Assembly: GCF_026891035.1 (NCBI RefSeq)
Contig: NZ_JAPTGG010000002.1
Location: 124,001-188,000 of the forward strand
From: Dasania phycosphaerae
Lineage (GTDB): Bacteria; Pseudomonadota; Gammaproteobacteria; Pseudomonadales; Dasaniaceae
Length of the DNA: 64,000 nucleotides
Direction: 5' to 3'
Made by a program: the position numbers and the translations under genes. Shown here one piece after another: positions 51,963 through 61,226 of the stretch (positions are counted from its first letter, which is position 1; every line of letters starts with the position of its first letter). The notes beneath the pieces were generated by a model. That model worked only from the letters and a program-made list of their open reading frames with translations. It did no database searches and was not told the origin of the DNA.

Positions 51963-53309
51963 ATGCCTAAACCAAGCGCCAATCTTAGAGTTTTTAAACC
52001 CAAACAACGCCTTGCAGTACCGGGTAAGCATGAGCTGACGATTAGCAGTATTAGCAGCGATGGCCGCGGTATCGCCAAGTTTAACGGTAAAACGGTATTT
52101 GTTAGCGGCGCGTTACCGGGTGAACAAGTGTTGGCACGTTTTACTGCCAGCCGTAAAAACTATGATGAGGCTGCATGCCTAAAGGTATTGCAGACATCAC
52201 CGGATAGGGTACAGCCAGCCTGTGAATATTATGGCAGCTGTGGTGGTTGCAGCTTTCAGCATTTTCATTATCAGGGTCAAGTTAGCGCCAAGCAGCAGCA
52301 ATTGCAGCAACTTTTTAAACCGCACGAACAACGCCAAGGGCAGGCTATAGCTTGGCAGCCACCGCTAGTTGCCGAAGCCTATCACTACCGTCACAGAGTG
52401 CGCTTTGCGATTCAGGCCAAAGGTAAGCAGTTTAGTTTGGGGTTCAGGCAGGCGGGGAGCCATGATGTTATTGCTGTGGATAGCTGCGCTATCGCAGATC
52501 AGGCCATTAATCGCAGTTTAGCTGCGGTAAAAATTTTACTTAGTGGTTTAAGTAAACGATCACTGCTAGTTGAGTGTGCCATTGCGGTGGATGCGCAAAA
52601 CAAACTCTCTATGCTGCTTAGCGCCAAGGCGGATTTGCCCGAGCAAGATTACCAGCAGCTGCAGGATTTTTCTCAGCGGCAGGCTATGGCGGTTACTGTG
52701 GTGCATAGTGAGCAGCCCTATGCCGCGGCACTGTTTAGCTCGCCGGAGCAAACACGGCGGTATTATTTAAACGAGGCCATGAGTATAGAGTATCAAGCCG
52801 GTGACTTTACTCAGGTTAATAGCGCTATCAACCAGCAAATGATTAAGCAGTTAATCGCTTGGCTGCAACTCAGCGGCCAAGATGTGGTAGCAGATTATTT
52901 TTGTGGTATAGGTAACTTAAGCTTGCCTATGGCGGCGGGTTGCCAGCAGGTGCAGGCCTATGAGTTAGTGGAATCCATGGTGGCTAAGGCTAGCGCTAAT
53001 GCTGTGGCCAATGGTTTAACTAATATCGAATTTATCTGTGCCGATTTATTTTCCCCACAACTATCGCCAGTCCGTACAGCTAATAAAATTGTGCTGGACC
53101 CACCCCGTGCGGGTGCCAAGCAATTGTGCGAATTATTGGCGCAGCAAAAGGCGGATAAGTTGCTGTATATTTCCTGCAATCCAGCCACCTTAGCCAGAGA
53201 TGCGGAGTTATTACAGCAGGGGGGCTATGTGCTAAGCCGGGCGGCATTAATTGATATGTTCCCACAGACCAAGCATATGGAGTGCATGGTATTGCTGGAA
53301 AAAACATAG
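51963..53309 (+). CDS. rlmD: 23S rRNA (uracil-1939-C5)-methyltransferase RlmD
   Basis: 448 residues. An N-terminal TRAM domain (LTISSISSDGRGIAKFNGKTVFVSGALPG, split in family position 25-55) is followed by the iron-sulfur ligands in C87-EYYGS-C93-GG-C96 with a fourth Cys near 174. The AdoMet domain has VADYFCGIGNLSLPMA and VLDPPRAGAK, and the catalytic C405 sits in YISCNPATLARD. It methylates uracil 1939 of 23S rRNA. The final HMECMVLLEK is also typical. Confidence 0.95.
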   Translation: MPKPSANLRVFKPKQRLAVPGKHELTISSISSDGRGIAKFNGKTVFVSGALPGEQVLARFTASRKNYDEAACLKVLQTSPDRVQPACEYYGSCGGCSFQHFHYQGQVSAKQQQLQQLFKPHEQRQGQAIAWQPPLVAEAYHYRHRVRFAIQAKGKQFSLGFRQAGSHDVIAVDSCAIADQAINRSLAAVKILLSGLSKRSLLVECAIAVDAQNKLSMLLSAKADLPEQDYQQLQDFSQRQAMAVTVVHSEQPYAAALFSSPEQTRRYYLNEAMSIEYQAGDFTQVNSAINQQMIKQLIAWLQLSGQDVVADYFCGIGNLSLPMAAGCQQVQAYELVESMVAKASANAVANGLTNIEFICADLFSPQLSPVRTANKIVLDPPRAGAKQLCELLAQQKADKLLYISCNPATLARDAELLQQGGYVLSRAALIDMFPQTKHMECMVLLEKT

Positions 53310-53330
53310 CCGCTATGGCTTAGCGGCTAT
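53299..53330 (-). terminator. Terminator of the YjfB-like gene, overlapping the end of rlmD
   Basis: Minus strand: TAGCCGCT-AAGCCAT-AGCGGCTA followed by TGTTTTTT. It overlaps the last codons of the convergent rlmD gene. Confidence 0.7.
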
Positions 53331-53378
53331 TGCTAGAACATGCTTACTGCGATTATTAGTCGCTATAAGCGCTATTGC

Positions 53379-53564
53379 TTAGGCTTTGATGTTGATATGT
53401 GCGCCTAGGTTGCCTGTGGCGGCGGGGCTGTCAATGCTGGCTGACTCTAGTAGTTTTAAGGCGGCTTCACCTTCGGCGACCTGCTGTTTTTTGGCGAGTT
53501 TAGCGCCTACTAGTTCTTGGCTGTTTGTGACTAGCTGGCTGCTAGTTGATGAACCTATTTCCAT
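53379..53564 (-). CDS. YjfB-like putative motility protein
   Basis: 61 residues. The layout is a polar helical start (SSQLVTNSQELVGAKLAKKQQVAEG), a Leu-rich middle, and the closing GNLGAHINIKA. This resembles the YjfB-type family, whose members end in NLGxxIDI. The family is linked to motility only by annotation. It lies near a longer unknown gene on the same strand and far from any flagellar cluster in this window. Confidence 0.65.
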   Translation of the reverse strand: MEIGSSTSSQLVTNSQELVGAKLAKKQQVAEGEAALKLLESASIDSPAATGNLGAHINIKA

Positions 53565-53650
53565 GCTATGACCTCTTTACTGCGAAATAATATATGCGCT
53601 AATGATATAGCTCTAGCTAGTATATCGGCCGTTTGCTTGCAAACTTTAGC

Positions 53651-54178
53651 TCAACCGGTTTTGCGTTTATGAGGCTGCGTTATGCTATGAAGTTTTTTGA
53701 TGGCGTTAGCGGTGGTGACTCGATTGATACGCTCATACAGTTTGTCTATGACCTGCAGGGCATAGTCTATAGCCAGGGCCATTTTGCTTAAATCTGCTGC
53801 ACTTTGTAGTTGCAGGCTGATATAGCTGGTGCCAAAACTGGCGCTTAATTCAAAGTCCTTACAGGCATACTGTAGGCTGGGGTCATTAAAAATATATTGT
53901 AGTCGGCAGCCTGATTGCTCTTTTTTATAAGACGGCAGTGTGACCGGTACAAAGTGCTCGGTTTGTAGCACATCGGCATATAAGCTGGGGTTGTCTAGTA
54001 GTGAGCGACCATTAGCTGTATGTATGTCTATTTTGGCAAGCAGACAAATTGGGTTGGTAAAAAAAGTAGGATGTAAATGGGCATAGGCCTCGCCCAGCTT
54101 TTGGGTGATGTTTGCGAACTGCTGTAAATCTGCGCTGCTGGCTGCTGGGCTGGTGGTGCTGGTAGGGGGACGCGACAT
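53651..54178 (-). CDS. Hypothetical cytoplasmic protein
   Basis: 175 residues from the ATG at 54178 (MSRPPTSTTSPAASSADLQ); an upstream ATG at 54217 is also in frame. The Ser/Thr/Pro-rich start is followed by a mixed alpha/beta body with no signal or membrane segment, ending in a basic tail (QPHKRKTG). I do not recognise a family. It lies 86 bases upstream of the YjfB-like gene on the same strand. Confidence 0.6.
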   Translation of the reverse strand: MSRPPTSTTSPAASSADLQQFANITQKLGEAYAHLHPTFFTNPICLLAKIDIHTANGRSLLDNPSLYADVLQTEHFVPVTLPSYKKEQSGCRLQYIFNDPSLQYACKDFELSASFGTSYISLQLQSAADLSKMALAIDYALQVIDKLYERINRVTTANAIKKLHSITQPHKRKTG

Positions 54179-54324
54179 GGTTCCATCCTTAGTACATACT
54201 TCGAGAAAGTATTCCATTTCCCTGAATAGTAGCCGAAAACTAGGATTTTGCTATACGCATTTGCGCTTATGCGCAGTGCTGAAATGCTTATTATCAGTGC
54301 TTCTGCGCTGTTTATAAGTCATGT

Positions 54325-55479
54325 TTATTGTTTTATGGCTTGATAGATCACAAATTTCTTATTGCTGGCAATCTTGGTGCAGTGGCCAAAAAGATTCTTT
54401 AAATAGGGGGCATAGGGCAGTTGCTTGTTGGCTACTACCCACAGCTGGCCCTGTGGCTTGAGGCTGCTATAGCTGTGTTTAAACATGCGCTTGGCTAGGT
54501 AGTCACCAACCGTATGCTGCTGGTGAAAAGGCGGGTTGCACAGTATTAAATCAGCGCTTATGTCGGCTAGTTGGCTCAGGCATTCACTGTGGTGAAAGCT
54601 GCAGTTGTCCAGGTTGTGATAAGCCTGTTGGTAGTTAAGCTGTGCTGAAGCAACAGCCATATAGGACTCATCTACAAAATGTATCTGACTGTTTACCCCT
54701 TGTTGCTGCATAAAGCGCCTGGCCATAATGCCCAGCACGCCATTACCACAGCCCAAGTCGATAATATGTTCGGCACTGGGTAACTGCTTGAAGTGCTGGA
54801 TAAAAAAACGAGCACCTATATCTAAGCTTTCTTTAGAAAAAACATTGGCGTGATTGCTTAGCGTTAGCCCTAGGCTGGGCTCGGTAAAAGTTATTGGGTA
54901 GGGCAGGGGTTGCGCTTGTTGATGCACGGCCTGGGGGAAAATTAGGCGCGCTTTTTTTTCGGCTTTGGATGTGGTGGTGGGGCCTACTAAGCGTTCGAAA
55001 ATACGGTAGCTAGACATAGGCATATGCTTGCACATACCTGCCGCAATGATTTGGCCCTTAGCTGTCAGCTGTGCCGCTAAGCCGTTTAGCTGTGTTTCAA
55101 GTAAGGCGCTCACTTTGGGTAGCTTAATCACTATCAAATCGTAGCAGTCACTAAGTGATTGTACCGAGCTAAGATAATGAATTGGCGTAGTTAACTGATT
55201 GAGTTTTAAATTATGCGCCGTGGCTAACTGGCTAATATGTGAGTCGCCCCAATGGCTAAGCTGTTCAATGCTGGCTGCGGCTAAGCTAACACTTAAGGCA
55301 CCAAAGTGATCATTGATAACTAGCACTTTGCTGTGTGGCTGTGCTAGTTGTTGTTGGGCAATATGCTTAAGCAATAATTCATCGGCAGCATCCCAAGCTC
55401 TTAAGCTTTGGTGATGCTGTAAGGGCAGGCGCTGAAGTTGTACGCGGGCTAGGGCGTTGTTAAATATTTCTGTGTTCAA
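54325..55479 (-). CDS. rlmG: 23S rRNA (guanine-1835-N2)-methyltransferase RlmG
   Basis: 384 residues, close to E. coli RlmG (378). A degenerate N-terminal methyltransferase-like domain is followed by a catalytic one with the AdoMet motif IIDLGCGNGVLGI and LILCNPPFHQQHTVGD, whose NPPF is the N-methyltransferase signature. The C-terminus (GQLWVVANKQLPYAPYLKNLFG) is typical. It sits two bases after the yejF stop codon, so read-through from the yej operon is likely. Confidence 0.93.
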   Translation of the reverse strand: MNTEIFNNALARVQLQRLPLQHHQSLRAWDAADELLLKHIAQQQLAQPHSKVLVINDHFGALSVSLAAASIEQLSHWGDSHISQLATAHNLKLNQLTTPIHYLSSVQSLSDCYDLIVIKLPKVSALLETQLNGLAAQLTAKGQIIAAGMCKHMPMSSYRIFERLVGPTTTSKAEKKARLIFPQAVHQQAQPLPYPITFTEPSLGLTLSNHANVFSKESLDIGARFFIQHFKQLPSAEHIIDLGCGNGVLGIMARRFMQQQGVNSQIHFVDESYMAVASAQLNYQQAYHNLDNCSFHHSECLSQLADISADLILCNPPFHQQHTVGDYLAKRMFKHSYSSLKPQGQLWVVANKQLPYAPYLKNLFGHCTKIASNKKFVIYQAIKQ

Positions 55480-55481
55480 AT

Positions 55482-57068
55482 TTAATTTAATCCGGCCTGT
55501 AGTAATTGTTGGGTGTAGGGGTGTTGCGGTTGGTTAAACAGGCTGGCGCTAGTGCCGGCTTCTACCACGGCGCCTTCTTTCATCACTATCAGTTGATGGC
55601 TGATAGAGCGTACTACGGTTAAATCGTGGCTAATAAATACATAGCTAAGCTGGTGGCGGCGCTGTAAATCTTTTAATAAATCTAAGATCTGAATTTGCAC
55701 TGATCTATCCAATGCCGAAGTGGGTTCGTCCAAAATAATAATTTTAGGTTTAAGTATAATTGCCCGCGCTATGGCTATACGCTGGCGCTGCCCCCCCGAA
55801 CATTCATGGGGGTAGCGGTGGCGCAACTCTGGGTCTAGCTTAACTTCTTGTAATACCGCTATAACTTGTTGTTCGCATTGCTGCGGTGTTAGTTTTTGAA
55901 ACACCTTTAAGCCTTCACTGATAATTTCGGCTATGGATTGCCTAGGGCTAAGGCTGCTAAAAGGATCTTGAAACACTACCTGTATCTCTTGTCGCAGCGG
56001 CCTAAAGGCGCGTTCGGATAGAGTATTAATCTCTTGGCCTTGGTAGTAAATCTGGCCACTGGCTTGCTGTAGTTTTAGTAAGGCCATAGCCAAAGTGCTT
56101 TTACCTGAGCCACTTTCACCGACTATGCCTAGGGTTTGCCCGGGGTATAGTTGCAAGTCTATAGCTTGTAAAGCGCTGAAGTATTGTTGGCGGCTAAAAA
56201 ACCAAGATTTAGCAATAGGGTAATCAACCGCTAATTGCTTAGTGCTAAGCAGTGCGGGCAGATTCGCATTGGTAATAGCAACGGGATTTAAGTCAGGCTG
56301 TGCCTGTAATAAATGTTGGGTGCAGGGGTGTTGGGGCTGGCTAAATAATTGCTGGGTAGTTTGTGTTTCTACAATTTCGCCTTGATGGATGACATAGCTG
56401 CGCTGTGCCATTTTTTTTACTATACGTAAATCATGGCTGATTAATAATATAGCCATGCCCATCTCATTTTGTATTTCTAGCAGTAAGTCTAATATCTCAC
56501 TTTGCACGGTCACGTCTAAGGCCGTGGTGGGCTCATCGGCAATCAGCAACTTGGGTTTATTGGCAATGGCCATGGCTATCATTACCCGCTGGCGTTGACC
56601 GCCGGATAGCTCATGGGGGTAGCTATTTATTTTACTCTGAGCATCTTTTATTTTGACCCTGTTTAATAGCTCTACTGTCTGTTGTTGTAAATCGCGGCGA
56701 TGCTGTTGATGCAGGCTAATCACTTCGGCAATTTGCTTGCCTATGGTCTGCAAGGGGTTTAAGGCGGTGAGCGGCTCTTGAAAAATCATGGCGATGTCAT
56801 TACCACGCAGTGCTCGTAATTGCTTTTGGGGCAGGCTTAAAATATCTGTGCCCTCAAACATTATTTTGCCACTGGGGTGGCTGGCTAAGGGGTAGGGCAG
56901 CAAACGCATAATGGCATGGGCGGTGATCGATTTCCCCGAACCGCTCTCGCCCACTAGTGCGACAGTTTCACCGGCATTAATACTGAGGTTGAGCTTGTTC
57001 ACCGTGCAATCAGCCTGGTTGTTAAAGGTGATGGATAGCTCTTCTATGTTGAGTAAGGGGTGGCTCAT
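55482..57068 (-). CDS. yejF: Peptide ABC transporter ATP-binding protein YejF
   Basis: 528 residues, two ATPase domains. Walker A GESGSGKS occurs twice. Signatures are ELSGGQRQRVMIAMAI and ECSGGQRQRIAIARAI, and Walker B LLIADEPTTALD and IIILDEPTSALD. The fused double-ATPase format is characteristic of YejF. The start codon overlaps the yejE stop codon by four bases. The system imports peptides and, in E. coli, microcin C. Confidence 0.96.
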   Translation of the reverse strand: MSHPLLNIEELSITFNNQADCTVNKLNLSINAGETVALVGESGSGKSITAHAIMRLLPYPLASHPSGKIMFEGTDILSLPQKQLRALRGNDIAMIFQEPLTALNPLQTIGKQIAEVISLHQQHRRDLQQQTVELLNRVKIKDAQSKINSYPHELSGGQRQRVMIAMAIANKPKLLIADEPTTALDVTVQSEILDLLLEIQNEMGMAILLISHDLRIVKKMAQRSYVIHQGEIVETQTTQQLFSQPQHPCTQHLLQAQPDLNPVAITNANLPALLSTKQLAVDYPIAKSWFFSRQQYFSALQAIDLQLYPGQTLGIVGESGSGKSTLAMALLKLQQASGQIYYQGQEINTLSERAFRPLRQEIQVVFQDPFSSLSPRQSIAEIISEGLKVFQKLTPQQCEQQVIAVLQEVKLDPELRHRYPHECSGGQRQRIAIARAIILKPKIIILDEPTSALDRSVQIQILDLLKDLQRRHQLSYVFISHDLTVVRSISHQLIVMKEGAVVEAGTSASLFNQPQHPYTQQLLQAGLN

Positions 57069-58102
57069 AGACTGTTTAACCTTGGGTCCAGGGCATCGCG
57101 TACGGCTTCACCAATAAACACCAGTAAGCTCAGCATGGCGGCGAGTACGATAAAGGCACTGAGGCCTAGCCAGGGCGCGTGCAAATTAGCTTTGGCCTGC
57201 GCTACTAGCTCTCCTAAGGAAGCTGATCCCGGAGGGAGACCAAAGCCTAAAAAGTCCAGTGAAGTTAAGGTAGTGATGGCGGCAGTAATAATAAAAGGCA
57301 TATAGGTGAGGGTGGCAACCATGGCATTGGGTAAAATATGACGCAGCATAATGGTTCTGTTATTTACTCCCATGGCTCTAGCGGCTTTCACGTAATCTAG
57401 GTTACGGCCGCGTAAAAACTCTGCCCGCACCACATCCACTAATTGAGTCCAACTAAATAGCAGCATGATGCCCAGCAGCCACCAAATGCTGGGGGTAATC
57501 ATGCTGGCCAGTATGATCAGTAAAAACAGTACCGGCAGGCCAGACCATATTTCAATAAAGCGCTGGCCTAGTAAATCCACCTTGCCGCCAAAATAACCTT
57601 GCAGTGCACCCGCTGCTACACCTATTAGTGAACTGCCCAGGCTGAGGCTAAGAGCAAACAGTACGGAAATTCTAAAACCATAAATTATACGAGCTAATAC
57701 ATCCCTGGCTTGATCATCGGTGCCTAGCCAGTTGTTGCTGTCGGGGGCAGATGGGGCTGGGCTGCTCAGTTGATCTATGTGGGTGTCGTAGCTATAGGGG
57801 ATTAGTGGCCACAGCACCCAACCGTTACTTTCTAATAAATCCACTACATAGGGGTCGCTGTAGTCAGCTTCGGTTTCAAATACACCACCAAAGGTTGTTT
57901 CCGGGTAGGAAAATAGCGCAGGCGCATACAGCTCACCCTTATGGCTAAGAATAAAAGGCTTGTCATTGGCGATTAGTTCAGCAAATAAACTGAGGCCAAA
58001 CAGCAGGCTAAAAATTATAAGGCTGTAAAAGCCTCGGCGGTGAGCGCGGAATATAGCCCAGCGGCGTTGGTTAATAGGGCTTAGTGTTGAAAGTTTAGTC
58101 AC
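57065..58102 (-). CDS. yejE: Peptide ABC transporter permease YejE
   Basis: 345 residues. The N-terminus (RRWAIFRAHRRGFYSLIIFS) is typical of OppC-type permeases, followed by a periplasmic loop with NWLGTDDQARDVLARIIYGFR, and by about five further helices. The permease EAA loop is visible in DYVKAARAMGVNNRTIMLRHILPNA. It starts 12 bases downstream of the yejB stop codon. Confidence 0.95.
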   Translation of the reverse strand: MTKLSTLSPINQRRWAIFRAHRRGFYSLIIFSLLFGLSLFAELIANDKPFILSHKGELYAPALFSYPETTFGGVFETEADYSDPYVVDLLESNGWVLWPLIPYSYDTHIDQLSSPAPSAPDSNNWLGTDDQARDVLARIIYGFRISVLFALSLSLGSSLIGVAAGALQGYFGGKVDLLGQRFIEIWSGLPVLFLLIILASMITPSIWWLLGIMLLFSWTQLVDVVRAEFLRGRNLDYVKAARAMGVNNRTIMLRHILPNAMVATLTYMPFIITAAITTLTSLDFLGFGLPPGSASLGELVAQAKANLHAPWLGLSAFIVLAAMLSLLVFIGEAVRDALDPRLNSL

Positions 58103-58114
58103 GTCTTAAGCCTG

Positions 58115-59176
58115 TTAGCGTTGCGCGTTAAAGTTGATGCGTGGGTCTACCAAGATATAGGTAAGGTCACTAATTAGTTTGAGCAATAAGCCCAGTAGGC
58201 TAAAAATAAATAGGGTGGCAAAAATAACTGGGTAGTCGCGGTTAATTACCGATTCATATCCCAGTAGGCCCAAACCGTCTAGCGAAAAAATTACCTCTAT
58301 TAACATAGAACCGGTAAAGAACATGCTTAAAAAAGCAGCTGGAAAGCCCGCAATAATAATTAACATGCCATTGCGAAATACATGGCCGTATAATATTTTT
58401 TGCTCGGTTAAGCCCTTGGCTCTGGCGGTGATGACATATTGCTTATTAATTTCATCTAAAAAGGAGTTTTTAGTGAGCATAGTCAAGGTGGCAAAGCCGC
58501 CTATGGTGTAAGCGGTAAGCGGCAACGCCAGGTGCCAAAAATAATCTTTGATTTGCCCCCAGAGGCTGAGTTGTTGATAATCGTTAGAATGCAAGCCGCG
58601 TAGAGGGAACCAATCTAAAAAACTGCCGCCGGCAAAAATCACAATTAAAAATATCGCTAACAAAAATCCGGGTATGGCGTAGCTCACGGTAATAATAGCA
58701 CTGCTAATAATATCGAAGCGGCTGTTGTGGCTAATGGCTTTTTTAATGCCCAGGGGTATGGAAATTAAATACACCAATAAGGTGCTCCATAAACCCAGTG
58801 AGATAGAAACGGGGAGTTTTTCTTTAATTAAATCAATAACAGAGCTGTTTCTATAAAAACTTTCGCCAAAATTCAATTGGCTATAGTCCACCAGCATGTC
58901 GATAAAACGGCTGTGGGCGGGTTTGTCAAAACCATACATTTGCTCGATTTTGGCCAGCGTTTCAGCTGATAGGCCGTGGCTGCTGTAGTTTTGAGTTTCA
59001 CCATCACTGGCATTACTCACCCTTGCGGTGGCGCTATCGCCCAGACCTTGTAGCTTGGCTATCATTTGGTCCACAGGGCCGCCAGGGGCAGCTTGAATAA
59101 TAATAAAATTAAGCAGCATAATGCCTAATAAAGTGGGGATAATAAGCGCTATACGCTTTAAAAAATAATTGAGCAT
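58115..59176 (-). CDS. yejB: Peptide ABC transporter permease YejB
   Basis: 353 residues, an OppB-type permease. The start MLNYFLKRIALIIPTLLGIML, then NFIIIQAAPGGPVDQM, and a large periplasmic loop unique to YejB (MIAKLQGLGDSATARVSN). The EAA loop is in YVITARAKGLTEQKILYGHVFRNG. The closing FTLFIFS-like segment LKLISDLTYILVDPRINF is typical. The start overlaps the yejA stop codon by one base. Confidence 0.95.
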   Translation of the reverse strand: MLNYFLKRIALIIPTLLGIMLLNFIIIQAAPGGPVDQMIAKLQGLGDSATARVSNASDGETQNYSSHGLSAETLAKIEQMYGFDKPAHSRFIDMLVDYSQLNFGESFYRNSSVIDLIKEKLPVSISLGLWSTLLVYLISIPLGIKKAISHNSRFDIISSAIITVSYAIPGFLLAIFLIVIFAGGSFLDWFPLRGLHSNDYQQLSLWGQIKDYFWHLALPLTAYTIGGFATLTMLTKNSFLDEINKQYVITARAKGLTEQKILYGHVFRNGMLIIIAGFPAAFLSMFFTGSMLIEVIFSLDGLGLLGYESVINRDYPVIFATLFIFSLLGLLLKLISDLTYILVDPRINFNAQR

Positions 59177-61026
59177 TAGCGCTGGCCCTTAAGATATTCA
59201 GGTTTAAGCCACCAAGTCAGTATGCTGTTTTGATAGCCGTAATCATATTTTGCGCTAATGGCCGGCCGCTGAAATTTGTTCCAATAGGCGATGCGGTGGC
59301 TGGCTATATAATATTGTGGGATAACATAGTGGTTATGCAATAGCACTCGATCCAATGCTCGGGTTCTTGTGACTAGGCTGGCCCTGTCGGGGGCGTTAAT
59401 GACTAGATCCACTAAGTCATCTATCACAGGATTTTTAATGCCGATCAAATTACGGCTAGCTGGAGTATCGGCGGTACTGGAGTGCCAGTACTCTTTTTGT
59501 TCATTGCCTGGTGAAAGCGATTGTCCAAAACCACCCACGATCATATCGTAGTCAAAATTACGCAATCGATTGATATACTGTGACACCTCACTGTGGCGTA
59601 TATGGGCTGTGATACCCAGTTTTTTTAAGGCCTTGATATAGGGGTTAACGATGCGCTCAAAGCTAGGTTGTACCAGGGTGATTTCAAAGCTAAAGGGCTG
59701 GTTATTGCTATCGACTAATTGATTGTCGACCACGCGCCAACCCGCCTCTTTGAGCAAATGCATGGCGCGAATTAAATTTTTGCGATTATATTTATCGCCA
59801 TCGGATACTGGTGCTTTGTAGGGCTGGTTAAAAACGCTGCTAGGTAGCTGATCTTTATAAGGTGTAAGTATGGCAAGTTCAGCTGCGGAGGGTAGGCCAG
59901 TGGCGGCTAACTCAGAGTTAGAAAAATAACTCTGGCTGCGGGTATAGGCATTGTAAAATAAGTTTTTATTACTCCACTCAAAATTAAAAGCCAGGCCTAA
60001 GGCTTGCCTGACGCGCATATCCTGAAATAAAGGCTTACGCAAATTCATTAAAAAAGCCTGCATGCCTTTGGGTAGTTGATGGGGGATTTCTTCCTGTATC
60101 AACTCTCGTTTTGTTAGTGCCTCACCGGTATAGCCGGTAGCCCATTGTTTGGATGAGTATTCCACCCGAAAATCGTATTGCTTGGCTTTTAAACCCTCTA
60201 ATAGCACATTGCCATCTTTATAATAATCAATAATGATGCGATCAAAATTATAATGGCCAGCATTGACCGCTAAATCTTTGCCCCAGTAATCGGATACACG
60301 TTGATAGCTTATGCTTCTGCCTGGATCTATGCTGTCCAATTTATAGGGGCCGCTGCCCAAGGGGGGCTCTAAACTACTGCTGGCGAAATCTTTATCTTGC
60401 CAATAATGTTTAGGCAAAATGGCCAGTTGCCCCACGATTAGGGCCAGCTCTTGATTGAGCTTGTTTTTAAAATTAAAACGCACTCGTTTGTTGCTCAGGG
60501 CAACGACTGACTCTACATCGCCGTATAGGCTTTGATAAAAGGGGTTACCTTTTTCCATTAGGGTATTAAAGGTGAACACCACATCGTCGGCCGTGACTGC
60601 AACACCATCATGGAAAGTAGCATGCGGATGCAAGTTGAATATTATCCAGGATCTATCCTCAGGGTATTCCATGCTTTCAGCCAGCAAGCCGTATTGGGTA
60701 AAGGCCTCGTCTTTAGAGCTGACGGTAAGCGTGTCATAAATAAGGCCCAAATAGGCCGCGCTATTGCCCTTGGCAATAAAGGGGTTGAGGCTGTCATAGC
60801 CACCTTGCTGGCCTAGGCGCAGTTCACCACCTTTTACGGCTAGGCTGGAGCTGTAATCAAAACGACTAAAGCCCGAGGGGTATTTGGCCTCACCATGCAT
60901 GGCGATAGCATGGCTGTGGATAATCGTTTGCTGGTCTGTGCTGCTATAGCTGAGCTGGCAGCAGAATATTAGGCTTAGCAGTACAATAATCTGCCTGCAG
61001 TTAAAGTAGGGGCAATATGGGCTCAT
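59176..61026 (-). CDS. yejA: Periplasmic peptide-binding protein YejA
   Basis: 616 residues. A signal peptide (IIVLLSLIFCCQLSYSS) is followed by an SBP_bac_5 fold: ELRLGQQGGYDSLNPFIAKG, YPEDRSWIIFNLHPHATFHDG, ALGLAFNFEWSNKNLFY and the hinge near GQSLSPGNEQKEYW. It delivers peptides to YejBEF. It is the first gene of the operon yejA-yejB-yejE-yejF-rlmG. The 200 bp between it and the divergent HDOD gene should carry the promoters of both; none is clear enough to call. Confidence 0.95.
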   Translation of the reverse strand: MSPYCPYFNCRQIIVLLSLIFCCQLSYSSTDQQTIIHSHAIAMHGEAKYPSGFSRFDYSSSLAVKGGELRLGQQGGYDSLNPFIAKGNSAAYLGLIYDTLTVSSKDEAFTQYGLLAESMEYPEDRSWIIFNLHPHATFHDGVAVTADDVVFTFNTLMEKGNPFYQSLYGDVESVVALSNKRVRFNFKNKLNQELALIVGQLAILPKHYWQDKDFASSSLEPPLGSGPYKLDSIDPGRSISYQRVSDYWGKDLAVNAGHYNFDRIIIDYYKDGNVLLEGLKAKQYDFRVEYSSKQWATGYTGEALTKRELIQEEIPHQLPKGMQAFLMNLRKPLFQDMRVRQALGLAFNFEWSNKNLFYNAYTRSQSYFSNSELAATGLPSAAELAILTPYKDQLPSSVFNQPYKAPVSDGDKYNRKNLIRAMHLLKEAGWRVVDNQLVDSNNQPFSFEITLVQPSFERIVNPYIKALKKLGITAHIRHSEVSQYINRLRNFDYDMIVGGFGQSLSPGNEQKEYWHSSTADTPASRNLIGIKNPVIDDLVDLVINAPDRASLVTRTRALDRVLLHNHYVIPQYYIASHRIAYWNKFQRPAISAKYDYGYQNSILTWWLKPEYLKGQR

Positions 61027-61226
61027 GGATGATACTTAACGGCTGTTTGCGTTGGTGAACAATGGGTCAGGCGATTACTGGGCTGCTAAATTGCAGAGTA
61101 AAGAGTAATAGCGCACTTATTGTTGGCTCATAGTCTTAAAATTGTTTGATTTTTATGCACTTATTGCCTTGCGGTATAACAAAGTTATCAAGAAGTTGTT
61201 AGCTATGGAAGGGTTCACGCTATAAT

